Assembly (NCBI GenBank): GCA_036417435.1
Contig: CM070905.1
Location: forward strand, 19,817,592-19,881,591
DNA length: 64,000 nt
Source of the DNA: Inia geoffrensis
Taxonomy: Eukaryota; Chordata; Mammalia; Artiodactyla; Iniidae
Direction of reading: 5' to 3'
The position numbers were made by a program, and so were the translations under genes. Shown in pieces: positions 1 through 11,799 of this stretch (positions are counted from its first letter, which is position 1; the number at the start of each line of letters is the position of its first letter). The notes below the pieces were generated by a model. That model saw only the letters and a program-made list of their open reading frames with translations. It was not told the DNA's origin and did not search any database.

Positions 1-184
1 TCTTTCATTCAGGGCAAGAAGAAAAGGAATCAAAAATGCCTAACTTAGCCAGCCCTACTTCAACTCTTATCAGCTCCAAACAAGTCCACCTCAGAAGGGT
101 TTTTGAGGGTATAACATGATAGCAATCACTACATCCTTTCTTACAGTATCAGTAAACATAATCAATCAATTATAAATAACATTT

Positions 185-420
185 CTAAGGCCTTACTATG
201 TATACTGTGCGTACTTTACATACATAGCTTAATATTTCATTTAATCCCTTCAACAACTCTGGGGGCATACAATTATTCTCAACTCCAACTTTCAGCAAAG
301 TCAAATTAAATAAGTAGCCCCAAGTCATCCAGCTAGTAAAGGTCAAAGCTGGGATTCAAGCACAGGTCCACCTGACCCACACTAAGACCCACGCTGACAT
401 TCACAGCCTTGAATGTTGTA
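185..420 (-). repeat. MIR SINE fragment
   Basis: The stretch 'ccaagtcatccagctagtaaaggtcaaagctgggattcaagcacagg' (split here for length) is the reverse-oriented MIR core: a 'ggtcacacagctagtaa' equivalent followed by 'gctgggattcaaacccagg'. It is ancient, diverged and has fuzzy ends. Confidence 0.65.
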
Positions 421-1560
421 CAACAAGTGCAAAGGCTCTTGTAAACTAAAAATATTACACATATACCTATTTTTATTATAGGATCTTAAAAAACTATGCA
501 ATTAAATAGCTGTTTTACTCTCCTCACCCCAGATGTGTCCACATCTTCACAGGGTAAGTGAAATAATTCCACCATACAATTCTTTCAGCAAAGCACTCTG
601 GGATCCTCTGGGAAGAAGGCAGCCAACATATATATGTTGTTATTATAATTATCATAATAATCCTTATCTGACTATACAGCTATGGATTCTTTTTAAAAAG
701 GCATATAAATTTTTAAAAAAAGACAAAATGATCAAGAGACATTCAAAATCTCTACAATCTCAGGAAGCCTTAGAAATGAAAAATTTATTTTAGGCACAAG
801 CCTTGTGACTGTCAGCTAAAGTGCTTCAAAACTACTCACACTGGCTTGGTTTCCACTGATTGAATGCAATTATGAATTGACTTCCATGGGTTGATAAATC
901 AGAACTTGTGTAAGTGGTTTTCAAAGCTCATCTGTGCAATTGCAGTTCGATGCAGGCTTCCACACAAAATTCTCCTTAAAAAATTCGTTCATAAAAATAT
1001 TAACTATCATGAAATACCTTCCTGGTTAGCCCATGCCACTGGGAAGAAGCTGCTGTTCTTACATTAATAATTCTTCCCAGAATTAATCAGTCATTGTACA
1101 TTAGAACCAGCAGCTGGAGTGTTCTGAGTGATAATGAAACCTGTAACAAGGCATCTTCAGCCGTCTTTTCAAGACAATAAGGGAATTAAAATTTCAATTT
1201 AAATGCAGAGGTCTGAAACACGCTTCACTGGCAAAATTACTTCAATTAGTGTGAGTGGAATACAAAGGACAAACTGCAGAAATGTGATGCAGCAACCAGA
1301 AATTATGTCATTAATGCGCTTGCATCAACCCAGTACAATGACTGCAGAGGTCTAATTTAAACCGTACATATCACAAAGCTACAGGCTACAGTATTAATCA
1401 AGTCTCTGATTTCAATGTGACGGATACAGGCTTCTTGTTGGATCACTTTTAGCTTTTCATAGGCTAACAGCAGCTGTTTACCTTGAAGGAGGAAACAAAA
1501 GGCCATGCCTATTTGCAGACATCCCCTGTCATAACAATTTATTTTATGCAATACTCAAGT
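421..1560. other. Repeat-poor, possibly conserved noncoding segment of EXOC4 intron 3
   Basis: No transposon is recognised here. From about 800 onward the sequence has high complexity and many homeodomain-type cores (AATTA, ATTAAT) such as CAATTATGAATTG, AATTAATCAG, TCAATTAGTG and TCATTAATGCG. This texture resembles deeply conserved developmental enhancers, but conservation cannot be tested from one sequence. There is no convincing ORF. Confidence 0.35.
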
Positions 1561-1750
1561 TATCAAAAGACATAAATATCCCATCTAGAAGCTAAGTCTA
1601 TAGCTATCAGCCCAGTCTGATGGTGAAATAGGAACTGCAGGAGCTGACAAGAGCCATGGGTCACCACTGATTTATTTACTCTGAATTTATTAACCTGAGT
1701 AGGAATTAAATTACTGGGCATCTGCACCTGCCTTAAAAATGGAAAGACAG

Positions 1751-1964
1751 GGCTTCCCTGGTGGCACAGTGGTTGAGAGTCCGCCTGCCGATGCAGGGGA
1801 CACGGGTTCGTGCCCCGGTCCGGGAAGATCCCACGTGCCATGGAGCGGCTGGGCCAGTGGGCCATGGCCGCTGAGCCTGCGCATCTGGAGCCTGTGCTCT
1901 GCAACAGGAGAGGCCACAGCAGTGAGAGGCCCGCGTACCACAAAAAAAAAAAAAAAAAAAAAAA
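1751..1964 (+). mobile_element. Short CHR-type tRNA-derived SINE
   Basis: A full short-form element runs from ggcttccctggtggcacag to a 23-base A tail, with the conserved cgggttcgtgccccggtcc box. The target-site duplication ggaaagaca lies at 1742-1750 (approximately) and 1965-1973. Confidence 0.95.
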
Positions 1965-2057
1965 GGAAAGACAAAAATCTCTTGATAAAAAGATCTAAGC
2001 AAATCAGAGGGGTTTGAAAGACTAGATTGTTCTGTCTTCACTCTCCTCTGATGTCTT

Positions 2058-2413
2058 CTAAAGGAAAGTACTTTTTCTTTTTTTTTTAATTTATCTTTAT
2101 TTATTTATTTTTGGCTGCCTTGGGTCTTCGTTGCTGCGCACGGGCTTTCTCTACTTGCGGGCGAGCGGGGGCTACCCTTTGTTGAGGTGTGTGGGCTTCT
2201 CATGCGGTGGCTTCCCCTGTTGTGGAGCACAGGCTCCAGACACGTGGGCTTCAACAGTTGTGGCTCACAGACTCCAGAGCGCAGGCTCAGTAGTTGTGGC
2301 ACACGGGCTTAGTTACTCCGCAGCATGTGGGATCTTCCTGGACAAGGAATCGAACCTGCGTCCCCTGTATTGGCAGGCAGGTTCTTAACCACTGCGCCAC
2401 CAGGTAAGTCCTA
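2058..2413 (-). mobile_element. Long CHR-type tRNA-derived SINE
   Basis: A reverse-oriented long form has a T-rich tail at the left and a tRNA-like head at the right (cactgcgccaccagg). It includes the extra 'agttgtggctca' repeats that distinguish long copies. The duplication ctctgatgtctt flanks it at 2046-2057 and 2414-2425. Confidence 0.93.
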
Positions 2414-2689
2414 CTCTGATGTCTTTTCGCAAAGATTTCCATTTGGACCCTTGAGATGCCTTAAGTAGATTTTACTTCTAATAGCACATAACTATGGGGA
2501 AAGGAAATGCGATTATTTTCTCATATGAAGTCCAATAAAAGAGCAATTATAGACCTTACTATTTACACATATAAAAAAGACCAAATTGAAGAATATTTCC
2601 AACCTTTTGAGCACATCTTAAATGCTACCTCCATGAAATCTTCATTGTATATTAGAATATGCTAAACTCCCTGGTCATCCAAACCAACT

Positions 2690-2830
2690 ACCTCCTCTGG
2701 AAAATGGGAAGGACATCAGAAACCTATCTCTCATAGGGTTGTTGTGAGAATTCAAAGTGTTAACAAAGGTAACATACTTAAAATGGTACCAGCACACAGT
2801 GAGGGCTCAACACATATTAGCTATTATTAC
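2690..2830 (+). repeat. MIR SINE fragment
   Basis: A diverged MIR 3' half contains 'cctcctctggaaaatggg', 'agggttgttgtgagaattc' and 'agcacacagtgagggctcaa', the standard order of MIR landmarks. Confidence 0.75.
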
Positions 2831-3369
2831 AATTATTGTTTTTGTTGTCCATTTAAATATTGCAGAAAGGAACGGTTAGAAACTAGAGAAACTTGCCATT
2901 AAAAAAACAAAAACAAAACCTAACAAAAACCCCAAACCAGAGGAGAAAAAAATCAGACCAGAGCTCCTAGAGAGGAATTTCCCTTTTCTCTGTTTAGTGG
3001 TATCAAAGTATTCCACAGAGTTACCCGTTTGGCTAATCATCTGTGAACACTGACCATGTGAAGTACATTATGCTAAGTATAGGGTAGACAAAAATAGGTA
3101 AGATATAGTCCCTGCCCTCAATGACCTACCATACAAACAAAAGCAATTATATTTCAGTAAAATACACACAACTTATGGATACAAAGAAAAGCATCTACTC
3201 ATGTCAAGTATTCTTGCCATAATAAAAATATATAATAATTCTTTTTTTAAAAAAGAGAAGCATCTAATTACCAGGGACATTCAGAAACTTGATGAAATTT
3301 GAGCCAAGTCTTAAAGAATAAATCATCATTTTCCAAGCAAGCAGGATAAGGATTAGGTTCAAGGAAATT

Positions 3370-4250
3370 TACGATTCATAAAAAAGAAATCTATCACATC
3401 ACTATACATCAGCAACAAATAACTAGAAATTATAATTAATAAAGAGCCACTATTTTAAAAAGCCACCAGGAGCTGATAGCCAGAAGTAAAACTAACAAAA
3501 TACATGTACTGTCTCTAAGGAATACATTACTAAGCATTATTATAAAGCACATAAATTAAGACGTCAGTAAATGAGAGATACCCTTTTCTGAAAGACTTTA
3601 TATTACAAAGATGAAATTCTCCTAAATTTAATCAAAATACCATCACGCTTTTCATGGAACTTGACAAGTTGATACCAAAATTCATATGGAAGAGAAAAGG
3701 GCCAAGAATAGCACAGACAGTTCTGAATAGCAAAGTGAGGGAATGTCTTCACCTGCTATCAAGATATATTATAAAATTATAGTAATTAAAACAACATGGT
3801 TTTGGTGGAGATACAGACAAGACCAACTGAACAACATCAAGAGCTCAGAAACAGACCCATGCACATGTGAAAACTTGGTATGTGACCAAGATGGAATTAT
3901 AAATCGGTAGGAAATGAATTCAATAAATGGTCTGAGCCAAGTGGCTATATAGATGGTAAAATTAGATCCCTAGTTCATACCATATATGATAATACATTTT
4001 AAATGAATTAAAGACAATGATAGAAAAGATACTCTTTATGACAGTAGGATAAAAAAATTTCTCAAAATAAGTCACATAACAAAGGAAATAAAGAACGAAA
4101 AACATTATTGAATTAAATTTTGAAACTTTTTAATAAAAGACACCCTAAACAAAAAGATACACTACCAACTGGGAAAAGATATTTACAACCCATCTAACAG
4201 ACAAAGGATAAGTATCCAGAATAGATAAAGAACTACAGCAGAAAAACAGG
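3370..4250 (+). mobile_element. Old L1 fragment, ORF2 3' region
   Basis: Degenerate L1 ORF2 C-terminal sequence includes 'ttcatatggaagagaaaagggcc', 'attatagtaattaaaacaacatgg' and 'ctgggaaaagatatttac' landmarks in order. It has many stops and indels and no usable reading frame. Confidence 0.8.
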
Positions 4251-4820
4251 AACCTCTGGTAAATATCTCTCACACTTAACTCTTTTCTAGAGGTGACTAC
4301 CCTTCCTTCCCACACAACTCCCCAGGACCCCCCTTCCCCCAACAGAATAGTTTTAGTTGGAACTGACAATCACAGTACCCAAGCTGCGTAAACTAGATCT
4401 GACCCCCATTTTTGAATTAGAAGATTATTTTCCTCTGCAAAGCTGGAAAAATGTAAAATACAGCTCACAACCCTTCTTTTCCCCACACACCCAAACCCTA
4501 CCCACATGTGGAAGAAAGTCTATAGTAAAACAATGAAAAAACATACAGATGGCATTGCACATATACTCCTGTTCTTTTAGCAGATTGGTTACATGAGTAA
4601 AGCAATTCTTTTACCTAACCTAGCTAGAGCTGAATTTCTGTAACTTACAGCCAAGAATTTAAAGAAGTATTTAATGAGGTCCTTAAGTCAAAACAAAGAA
4701 AAGACAGTGTTCATTATTAATTAGCTCTTAAATAAATTAGCCCTTAAGGAATAAAGGCTAATCCTAAAATCTGAAATCCTAAAATGAGCATAATTAACAC
4801 CAAAATAAGTTCTAACAACC

Positions 4821-5030
4821 TTTTTTTTTTTTTCTTTTGCAGTACGCGTGACTCTCACAGCCATGGCCTATCCCATTGCGGAGCACAGGCTCTGGACGTG
4901 CAGGCTCAGCGGGCATGGCTCACGGGCCCAGCCGCTCCGCAGCATGTGGGATCCTCCCAGACGGGGGCACGAACCCGCGTCCCCTGCATCGGTAGGCGGA
5001 CTCTCAACCACTGAGCCACCAGGGAAGCCC
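4821..5030 (-). mobile_element. Short CHR-type tRNA-derived SINE
   Basis: A reverse-oriented short form has a T-rich tail at 4821 and the head agggaagccc at 5021-5030. An imperfect target duplication (ctaacaacc / ctaaccacc) flanks it. Confidence 0.93.
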
Positions 5031-5767
5031 TAACCACCTATTTTTAATATATGGCACTTACTTAAAAGCAGGCCCACTACAAAAAATCATGATTCAAATA
5101 GATGTGTAAATGCTACACAAATATATATAAGCTTATCTATTCTGATTGCTGAATCTTGAATATTTAGCACATATATGCCTTCCTAACACATAAACCAACA
5201 GCAAAGCTAAAGAGGTGACTAATTTTTTGTTGGACACTGTATAGTCATTATTAAGGAAGATGACATTATAAAGATACTGAAAATTATATTACCACTCCAA
5301 AGACAAGACCATTATTAATCTCCCTCCACTGTGACTATTCACTATCACACTACCTGGTTTTAATATATGAGAGAATATCACCGCACATCTCATCTCTTGA
5401 TTACCAAATTTCCTTTAAAGCTTCTTATGATGGACTTAGAGCAAAATTCCTCTTGAAAGTCTGAATGAATTAGAACCACTTAGAGGATTTAACCTGTTTT
5501 TCTCCCACTAATTCTTCTCAGTGTTTTTTTTTCCCCTCAGTGCTACAGCCAATCTAATTTGATGAAACAAAGATAAGGGACTTTCACCTATTGTGAAAAG
5601 AAAATCCAAATACAGTCCATCTACTCCTGAGAGCTTCCCTAGTCGCCAGACAACTGTGAGAAGGAAGTAGGGAAGTTTGTGTGGAAAGAGGTGGTGGAAT
5701 GAGCAGCCCTTGCTAATAGCCACAGACCCTAGGAAAGTTAGCGCTTTTAGGGAGCAAGATGTGTATC

Positions 5768-5976
5768 TTTTTTTTTTTTTTTTTGCGGTACATGGGCCTT
5801 TCCCTGTCGTGGCCTCTCCTGTTGCGGAGCACAGGCTCCAGACGCACAGGCTCAGCAGCCATGGCTCATGGGCCCAGCTGCTCCACAGCATGTGGGATCT
5901 TCCCGGACCGGGGCACAAACCCACATCCCCTGCATCGGCAGGCAGACTCTCAACCACTGCGCCACCAGGGAAGCCC
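5768..5976 (-). mobile_element. Short CHR-type tRNA-derived SINE
   Basis: A reverse-oriented short form runs from a 17-base T tail to the head cgccaccagggaagccc. Several CpG positions have decayed to TG/CA (for example acgcacaggc), so it is older than the near-consensus copies. Confidence 0.95.
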
Positions 5977-6062
5977 TATTTTTTTATTCATTATCTTGAC
6001 GCTCAGCCACATGTACCACCAGCTGCAACCTTCTCTGAATTTTCATTCCTAAGTAGCAAAAT

Positions 6063-6404
6063 GGGCTTCCCTGATGGCACAGGGGTTAAGAATCCACCTG
6101 CCAATGCAGGGGACATAGGTTCAAACCCTGGTCCAGGGAGATCCCACATGCCTCAGAGCAACTAAGCCCGTGCACCACAAGGCTCTAAGCCTGTGCTCTA
6201 CAGCCACAAGCCACAACTACTGAGCTCACGTGCTACAACTATTGAAGCCTGTATGCCTAGAGCCCATGCTATGCAACAAGAGAAACCACCGCAATGAGAA
6301 GCCCACACACCGCAACAGAGTGTATCTAGAGAAAGCCTGCACACAGCAACGAAGACCCAACGCAGCCAAAAATAAATTAATTAAATAAATTAACTTTTTT
6401 TCAC
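6063..6404 (+). mobile_element. Long CHR-type tRNA-derived SINE
   Basis: Forward long form with the head gggcttccctgatggcacag, repeated 'cacaactactgag' units and an aataaattaattaaataa tail. The flanks aagtagcaaaatg and aagtagccgaatgg look like a diverged target duplication. Confidence 0.92.
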
Positions 6405-6742
6405 AAAGTAGCCGAATGGATGAAGATACAGGCTAAAGGCTAGGCTGTGGAATACTCCTGCTGGACAAAGTTATTCCAGAATTATTCCCCCCAAAATTAT
6501 TTTCTTATCAACTTAAAGGAAAAAAACAAAGCCCTAACATAAATAGTCCTTCACAGAATTTTTGGAACACAGTTTATAAATCTCCTAAACTTCTTTCTCA
6601 TGCAGATTTCATTCTTCAAAATGGGATTCATTAACTATCTTCCCCTGAAACTAAAACAAACACCTCTCATTAACATTCCAACATGACTTAAGTATCGGTT
6701 TCTTACCATTATACTTCTTGCCGCTGTTCCAAAGGCAGACAA

Positions 6743-6806
6743 TGCAAACACTGACATTAGGAAGAGAAATGGCCTACTATTGCAAACACTGACATTAGGA
6801 AGAGAA
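6743..6806. repeat. 26-bp near-tandem duplication
   Basis: TGCAAACACTGACATTAGGA followed by AGAGAA occurs at 6743-6768 and again, identical, at 6781-6806, separated by 12 bp (38-bp period). It lies in EXOC4 intron 3 about 140 bp past the exon 3 donor. It is a local duplication, not a known repeat family. Confidence 0.9.
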
Positions 6807-6947
6807 CAGGCAGGCTTCACTTGCAAGGCCTCGTGAATCCCAAGAGGGCAGTTTGTCATGTGCTTCACGAAGGACAGAATTCAGAGAGAACAGAAGGAAG
6901 CACTCTATCTTAGCAGAAATGCCCAGGAGCGCAGGCTGTGCTCTTAC

Positions 6948-7142
6948 CAGCATGTCGGTGGCACTGAGATAGTGCTTGCTGGCCATGCACTGTTCCAGCT
7001 TTTGAGGCACTTGCTTGATATTCTCGATTTCATCCAGCAGGTTCAGGACATGCTTGTGTTCAATTCCTTCAATCCACAATTTCCGAAGCTCATCTCGTTT
7101 GCAGTGCAACAGCATCTTGCATGAAAGCAGATTCTCTTTTAC
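6948..7142 (-). CDS. EXOC4: EXOC4 coding exon 3 (residues 93-157)
   Basis: The 195-bp exon follows acceptor CTGTTGTAG and ends at donor GTAAGAGC, both on the minus strand. It encodes 65 residues in phase 0, starting [20 protein letters not shown], continuing through [20 protein letters not shown] and ending with [15 protein letters not shown]. This is the conserved Sec8 N-terminal domain, and it matches mammalian EXOC4 as I recall it with no visible substitution. The reading frame runs a few codons into the intron (VRAQPALL), which is not coding. A 26-bp near-tandem duplication lies about 140 bp downstream in intron 3. Confidence 0.97.
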
Positions 7143-7869
7143 CTACAACAGAACAGTTTCAATCTTGGGTCAGTCCAAAGTCTTTCCAGCCTAAACCCAC
7201 AATTTGGTTAGTATTCTTCACCAGTACTGCTATAAGTAACACTTGCTAGTTATCACTGCCACTCATTCTGCTGTGGTTAACCTGCTTGTGAAATTCTAAT
7301 CCTGGTTATGACACAGACTCACTTGCTCAGGTCTCCGCTTCTCTGTATTTTCCTCTCCTGAGAAATGAGAAAATTACTCAGGATATACAGCATATACTCT
7401 GAAAATATGAAGTTCCACACCAAAGTTAATATATCTAGAAGGGAATGACTGACTTGAGAGTCTGTGCTATTATTCCTTCCCCATTCTTCCTGGCATATTT
7501 CCTATTCAGCTGATAGGTCACTTGGTCCATCCTTCTAGGTCTAGAACTTTAGCTGAAGTTGATAACAAAGGAAATGGACGTTCATCTCAACTGACTAAAA
7601 TGAAGGTAAGCCCAGTTTCCAGAAAAGAGTAGACGCTTCCAGAGACAGTCGTGAAATAAAGAGAATTAAAACATACCAAGAATTGTTTCCATGTATTCTG
7701 ATTTTAGGTATTAAATATGACAGTTGCAGGCATTCTCATAGATCTGCACAGGTTGCTGACCAGCCTAGGCACAGCTTGATAACACAGGAGGAGGAGAAGA
7801 GGAGCAGGGAAGGGTAGTCCCCATGTACATGATAAGTGTATTTTCATGCTCTACCGTAATTAAAAATTT

Positions 7870-8087
7870 GGTTTTTTTTGTTTGTTTGTTTGTGTTTTTT
7901 TGCGGTACGCGGGCCTCTCACTGTTGTGGCCTCTCCCGTTGCGGAGCACAGGCTCCGGACGCGCAGGCTCCGTGGCCATGGCTCACGGGCCCAGCCGCTC
8001 CGCAGCATGTGGGATCTTCCCAGACCGGGGCACGAACCCGTGTCCCCTGTAGGCAGACTCTCAACCACTGCGCCACCAGGGAAGCCC
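7870..8087 (-). mobile_element. Short CHR-type tRNA-derived SINE, near consensus
   Basis: A reverse-oriented short form has a T-rich tail with tttg repeats and many intact CpGs (gcggtacgcgggcc, ggacgcgcaggc). It carries a short internal deletion near 8050 ('cctgtaggcag'). The duplication aaaaatttg lies at 7862-7870 and 8088-8096 (approximate by one base). Confidence 0.95.
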
Positions 8088-9505
8088 AAAAATTTGACTT
8101 TTATAGCATGAAAAAATAAAAAGAATCATGACCTTTCACAATTCATAGAACTACTTTCATATACGTTTGACATTCCTTTACATGTATTTTTATTTAAATT
8201 AGAATTTCATGTTTGTTTAGCTTTGGTTTTGCTTTCTGTTTGAGGTAAAATTTATGCATGAAAGTGTATCACTTGATGAGTTTTAGCAAATGCATACACA
8301 CCTGCAATAATCCAAACCTTCGTCAGCATATAGGACATTCCCATCACCCTAGAAAGTCTACCATGTTTTTAACAATTAAAAATCTGTCTTCTTTTACAAC
8401 ATTTGGTGTGGTGGTACACAGACTCATGATGCTACTTTTTGGTGACTGTAAAACTAAATTTTGACATTTTTCCAGCAAACATGGAAAATATGAATTGAAT
8501 GCTAAAATTAGAAGGTATCTTGAGACAGCATCTAATCCAATCCTACAACTTTAGGACAATATCTAAGTCCTACTTTTATCAAACTGTCCAATGTAAAAAG
8601 AGCCCTGAATAAACAGGTTTTGTAATCTGTCTTGATTAGCACAGAAGAATGACTGTTAGCTTTTTGGGGAGTTATAGAGCCCTTTGACAATCTGTTGAAG
8701 AAGGTTCTAATCACCTCTACTCCTTCCATCAATCCCAGAGAGATAGCAAAATAATTCTATTTATTTTTTAGCATAAAATACCAAGAAAAGAGAGAACAGA
8801 GAGGAGGGAACAGCAAGGATGCCTAGAAACCCTTGGAAGCTGGTAAGAAGATGGCTGGCATCAAGTGGGGTTTGCTAACACTGAAAAGGAGGCACCAAGA
8901 ATATTGAAGGCGAGAGTACAGGGTTGAAACTAAGTATTTTGAGCCCTCATCCAACATCCTCATCAAACCACACAGACGTGTAATTCCCTCTGCCACGGCA
9001 CTGGCCAAATAGGAGGTTTACAATCTGAAGAAACTGAACTAGAAAGAATCTCGACCAGGAAATGCCAGACAGCTGAGAGGAGAGTGTGAGGCACTGGACA
9101 GAAAACAGGAGGATGAAGTCAAAGTGGACCCACCAACAAGGAAGGTCCTCAGCCCTCCCTGGACCCTCAGCCTCCTTCCTGGGTTGGCTCCGATAACACT
9201 CAGCTTGACTTTGATCCCCAACACAGGAAATTGATGGCTTTCCCCTGGGAAAAACAACCAAGGCAACTGCTGGGTCCCTACCCAATCACCACTAGACAAG
9301 CCCCACCACATGCTGTGAGCTCCGTCTCAACTTTGTAGTGTACCTCCCTCCTCCATCCAAACAGTTAGCCAAGGATCACCACACAGTCAAGGAAAGCCTG
9401 TAATATGGAAAGACAGGCATCAAAACAAAGAAAAAAGTGCTGAGGGGAGTAAGGGAACAGAAACTAGGCAGAAAAAAAGAAATTTTAAAAAGCTATAATT
9501 AATAT

Positions 9506-9540
9506 CCCTTGGGGGAAAAGATATTACATCAATGAAACAA
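9506..9540 (+). repeat. Source copy of 35-bp exact duplication
   Basis: The 35 bases beginning CCCTTGGGGGAAAAGATATT are present here inside the ancient LINE remnant and again inside the SINE at 10480-10514, in the same orientation and 974 bp apart. The context here is continuous LINE sequence, so this is the likely donor. Confidence 0.92.
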
Positions 9541-10297
9541 GAATAGGATGCTATAAAAAATTCAGAGAATGAAAAACAGCTCTTGGAAATTAAAAATATG
9601 ATAGGAAAAAAAATCCAGCACAAAGGTTAGAGGAGACTCTTGAAATCTCCAAAGACACAAAAAACAAAGAAAATAGGAGATAAAAGAAAATGGGGTGGTT
9701 GATCTGAGAGGTCCAAATAAGAATTCCAGGCGAGGAAAAGTGAGACAAAGTGGAGGAAAAATAATAATAAAATGGAAGAAAATGTTCCAGAGTAAAAGCC
9801 ATGAACTTTCAGATTGAAAAGGCACACAGAGTGTTTGAGACAATGAAGTGAAAAAAGACCCAGGGCACATTATCCTGACTCGTAAGAACACAAGGGTATA
9901 GAGACAATCCTAAAAGCTTTCAAAGGAGGAAAAAAAAGCCATACAAAGGACTGTGAATCAGAATGCGTCTCAACAGCAACACTGAAAGCTACAAGACAAA
10001 GGAAAAATATATCTTCAAAATCCTAAGAATTATTTCCCAGAAAAACTATCAATCAAGTGTGAGTTAAAAATAAAGACATTTTCAGGCATGCAAGCTCTTA
10101 AAAAATAAACCTCATATGCACCATTATCTCAGCAAGCTACTGAAGAATGTACTCCATCAATATAAGAGAAAAACAAGAGGAGAAACAGAGGATCCAGGAA
10201 AGGGGGAAACTGATGCAGAACAAAGGCAATGGGATTTTACAATCATTAACTACAAGGAAAACGAAAACAAAATTGCACAAGCAAAAATAGTATGCTG

Positions 10298-10601
10298 CTG
10301 GGCTTCCCTGGTGACGCAGTGGTTGAGAATCTGCCTGCTAATGCAGGGGACACGGGTTCGAGCCCTGGTCTGGGAGGATCCCACATGCCGCAGAGCAACT
10401 AGGCCCATGAGCCACAACTACTGAGCCTGCACGTCTGGAGCCTGTGCTCCACAACAAGAGAGGCCGCGATAGTGAGCGGCCCTTGGGGGAAAAGATATTA
10501 CATCAATGAAACAACTTGCCACAACTAGAGAAAGCCCTTGCACAGAAACAAAGACCCAACACAGCCAAAAATAAACAAACAAACAAATGTGGGGTTTAAA
10601 A
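10298..10601 (+). mobile_element. CHR-type SINE carrying a 35-bp foreign insert
   Basis: Forward SINE with the head gggcttccctggtgacgcag and tail aaataaacaaacaaac, flanked by exact duplications aaaaatagtatgctg at 10283-10297 and 10602-10616. Normal SINE sequence resumes at 'cttgccacaactagagaaag'. Between 10480 and 10514 it contains 35 bp that do not belong to the SINE and match 9506-9540 exactly. Confidence 0.93.
10480..10514 (+). repeat. Inserted copy of 35-bp exact duplication
   Basis: This copy is identical to 9506-9540 and replaces roughly 25 bp of expected SINE body between 'gtgagcggc' and 'cttgccacaac'. A few bases of ccc microhomology are present at the left junction. Confidence 0.92.
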
Positions 10602-11586
10602 AAAAATAGTATGCTGGATGGTTTAGATGTAACTATTTATGTCATTATAATAAAATACACACCAGCTATTTAACCAAAAACTAGGACACAACTATACAGA
10701 GAGGATGAGGGAAGAAGATGAGGTGGGGTGGGGGAAAGAGTGAAGGAGGAACCATAACTGGAAGCTCATATACAATGTCTAAAATAGAAAAATCCAGGAA
10801 AGTAGTGTAAGCGTATTACTTAGAAATACAGAAATACAAATATCTGGGGGAAAAAAAAACTAAAAGAGTAAAACTCCATACCTCTGAAGTGTTGGAATTA
10901 GTACTGTGGTAGGATGAGGTAGGGGAATGCTGGTTTTTATCAGCATTTGTGGTTTTATTTGATTTTTTAAACACATTTCTCAAGGCCATTCCTATATCCT
11001 CTAGGAGTTCTCGGTGCCTGGGTTAAGAACTCTAGCTATTAAAGCCATTCTATGTTAAATCTTAGTTAAAATCTCTCAGAATCTAATTTCTGATATTCTA
11101 CTTACATCACCTTGGTTCTATACTTCTCAGCTTTTCCCTCTGTGTGTAATGGTTACTATGGAAACTGTTAAAAATAAATTTTATGTCATACAACACCCAA
11201 CTAGGCTCTTGATGCAGATAGTGGGAGATAAACTTACAGGGTGTCAGTAAAGCTTGGCAAACTCCCTTCTGATTAGGAAAAAAAAAAAAGACCATTATGG
11301 CATTTCACACTAGGATATATACAATGTAATCAGCTCACTCCTCATTTTTACATACCACATGGAGGAAAAATGAAAAGGAAGGTAGAATGTGTGGGTGTTT
11401 GGGGGTGGGGGACATGGCATCAGGCTGTGTGGAAAATGAACATTACCAAAACCATTGCCTAAACAGTTTAGCCAAAGCTGCAGACATAAGAAGCTAAAAG
11501 AACTTTTAATACTAAATTGCCCTGAGGCTTCAGCTTTTTGATCAGCAAGTCAGTTATGAAGAAATGTTCTTTTAAAACTTGGGGTG

Positions 11587-11784
11587 GGGCTTCCCTGCTG
11601 GTGCAGTGGTTGAGAGTCCGCCTGCCAATGCAGGGGACACGGGTTTGTGCCCCGGTCCGGAAGGATCCCACGTGCCGCGGAGCGGCTGGGCCCGTGAGCC
11701 ATGGCCGCTGAGCCTGCGCGTCCGGAGCCTGTGCTCCGCAATGGGAGAGGCCACAACAGTGAGAGTACAGGAAAAAAAAAAAAA
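11587..11784 (+). mobile_element. Short CHR-type tRNA-derived SINE
   Basis: A forward short form ends in an 18-base A run. The last body segment is shortened ('gtgagagtacagg' instead of 'gtgagaggcccgcgtaccgc'). The duplication aaacttggggtgg lies on both sides (about 11575-11587 and 11786-11798). Confidence 0.94.
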
Positions 11785-11799
11785 AAAACTTGGGGTGGC

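Larger units (their letters stand above)
8880..10950 (+). mobile_element. HAL1/L1M-type ancient LINE remnant, split by a SINE
   Basis: Degenerate L1-like sequence includes 'aagacattttcaggcatgcaagctc' and 'agcaagctactgaagaatgtactcc', landmarks of HAL1/old L1 ORF1 3' regions. The plus frame near 10116 still reads LSKLLKNVLHQYKRKTRGE. The SINE at 10298-10601 interrupts it. Outer borders are uncertain. Confidence 0.6.

Noticed and set aside
1751..1830. tRNA-like A and B boxes at SINE heads
   Set aside because: The heads keep pol III box remnants but cannot fold as functional tRNAs and are attached to SINE bodies, so no tRNA gene is called.
1739..2017. Open frames of 60-160 codons with recurring phrases such as [32 protein letters not shown] and [13 protein letters not shown] at many positions on both strands
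   Set aside because: They are translations of CHR SINE bodies in all frames. They recur at every SINE and end in poly(A)/(T) tails. They are not genes.
9562..9891. Leucine/phenylalanine-rich minus frames that look like membrane proteins
   Set aside because: They are antisense readings of an A-rich ancient LINE remnant, which gives F/L/S-rich peptides by composition alone.
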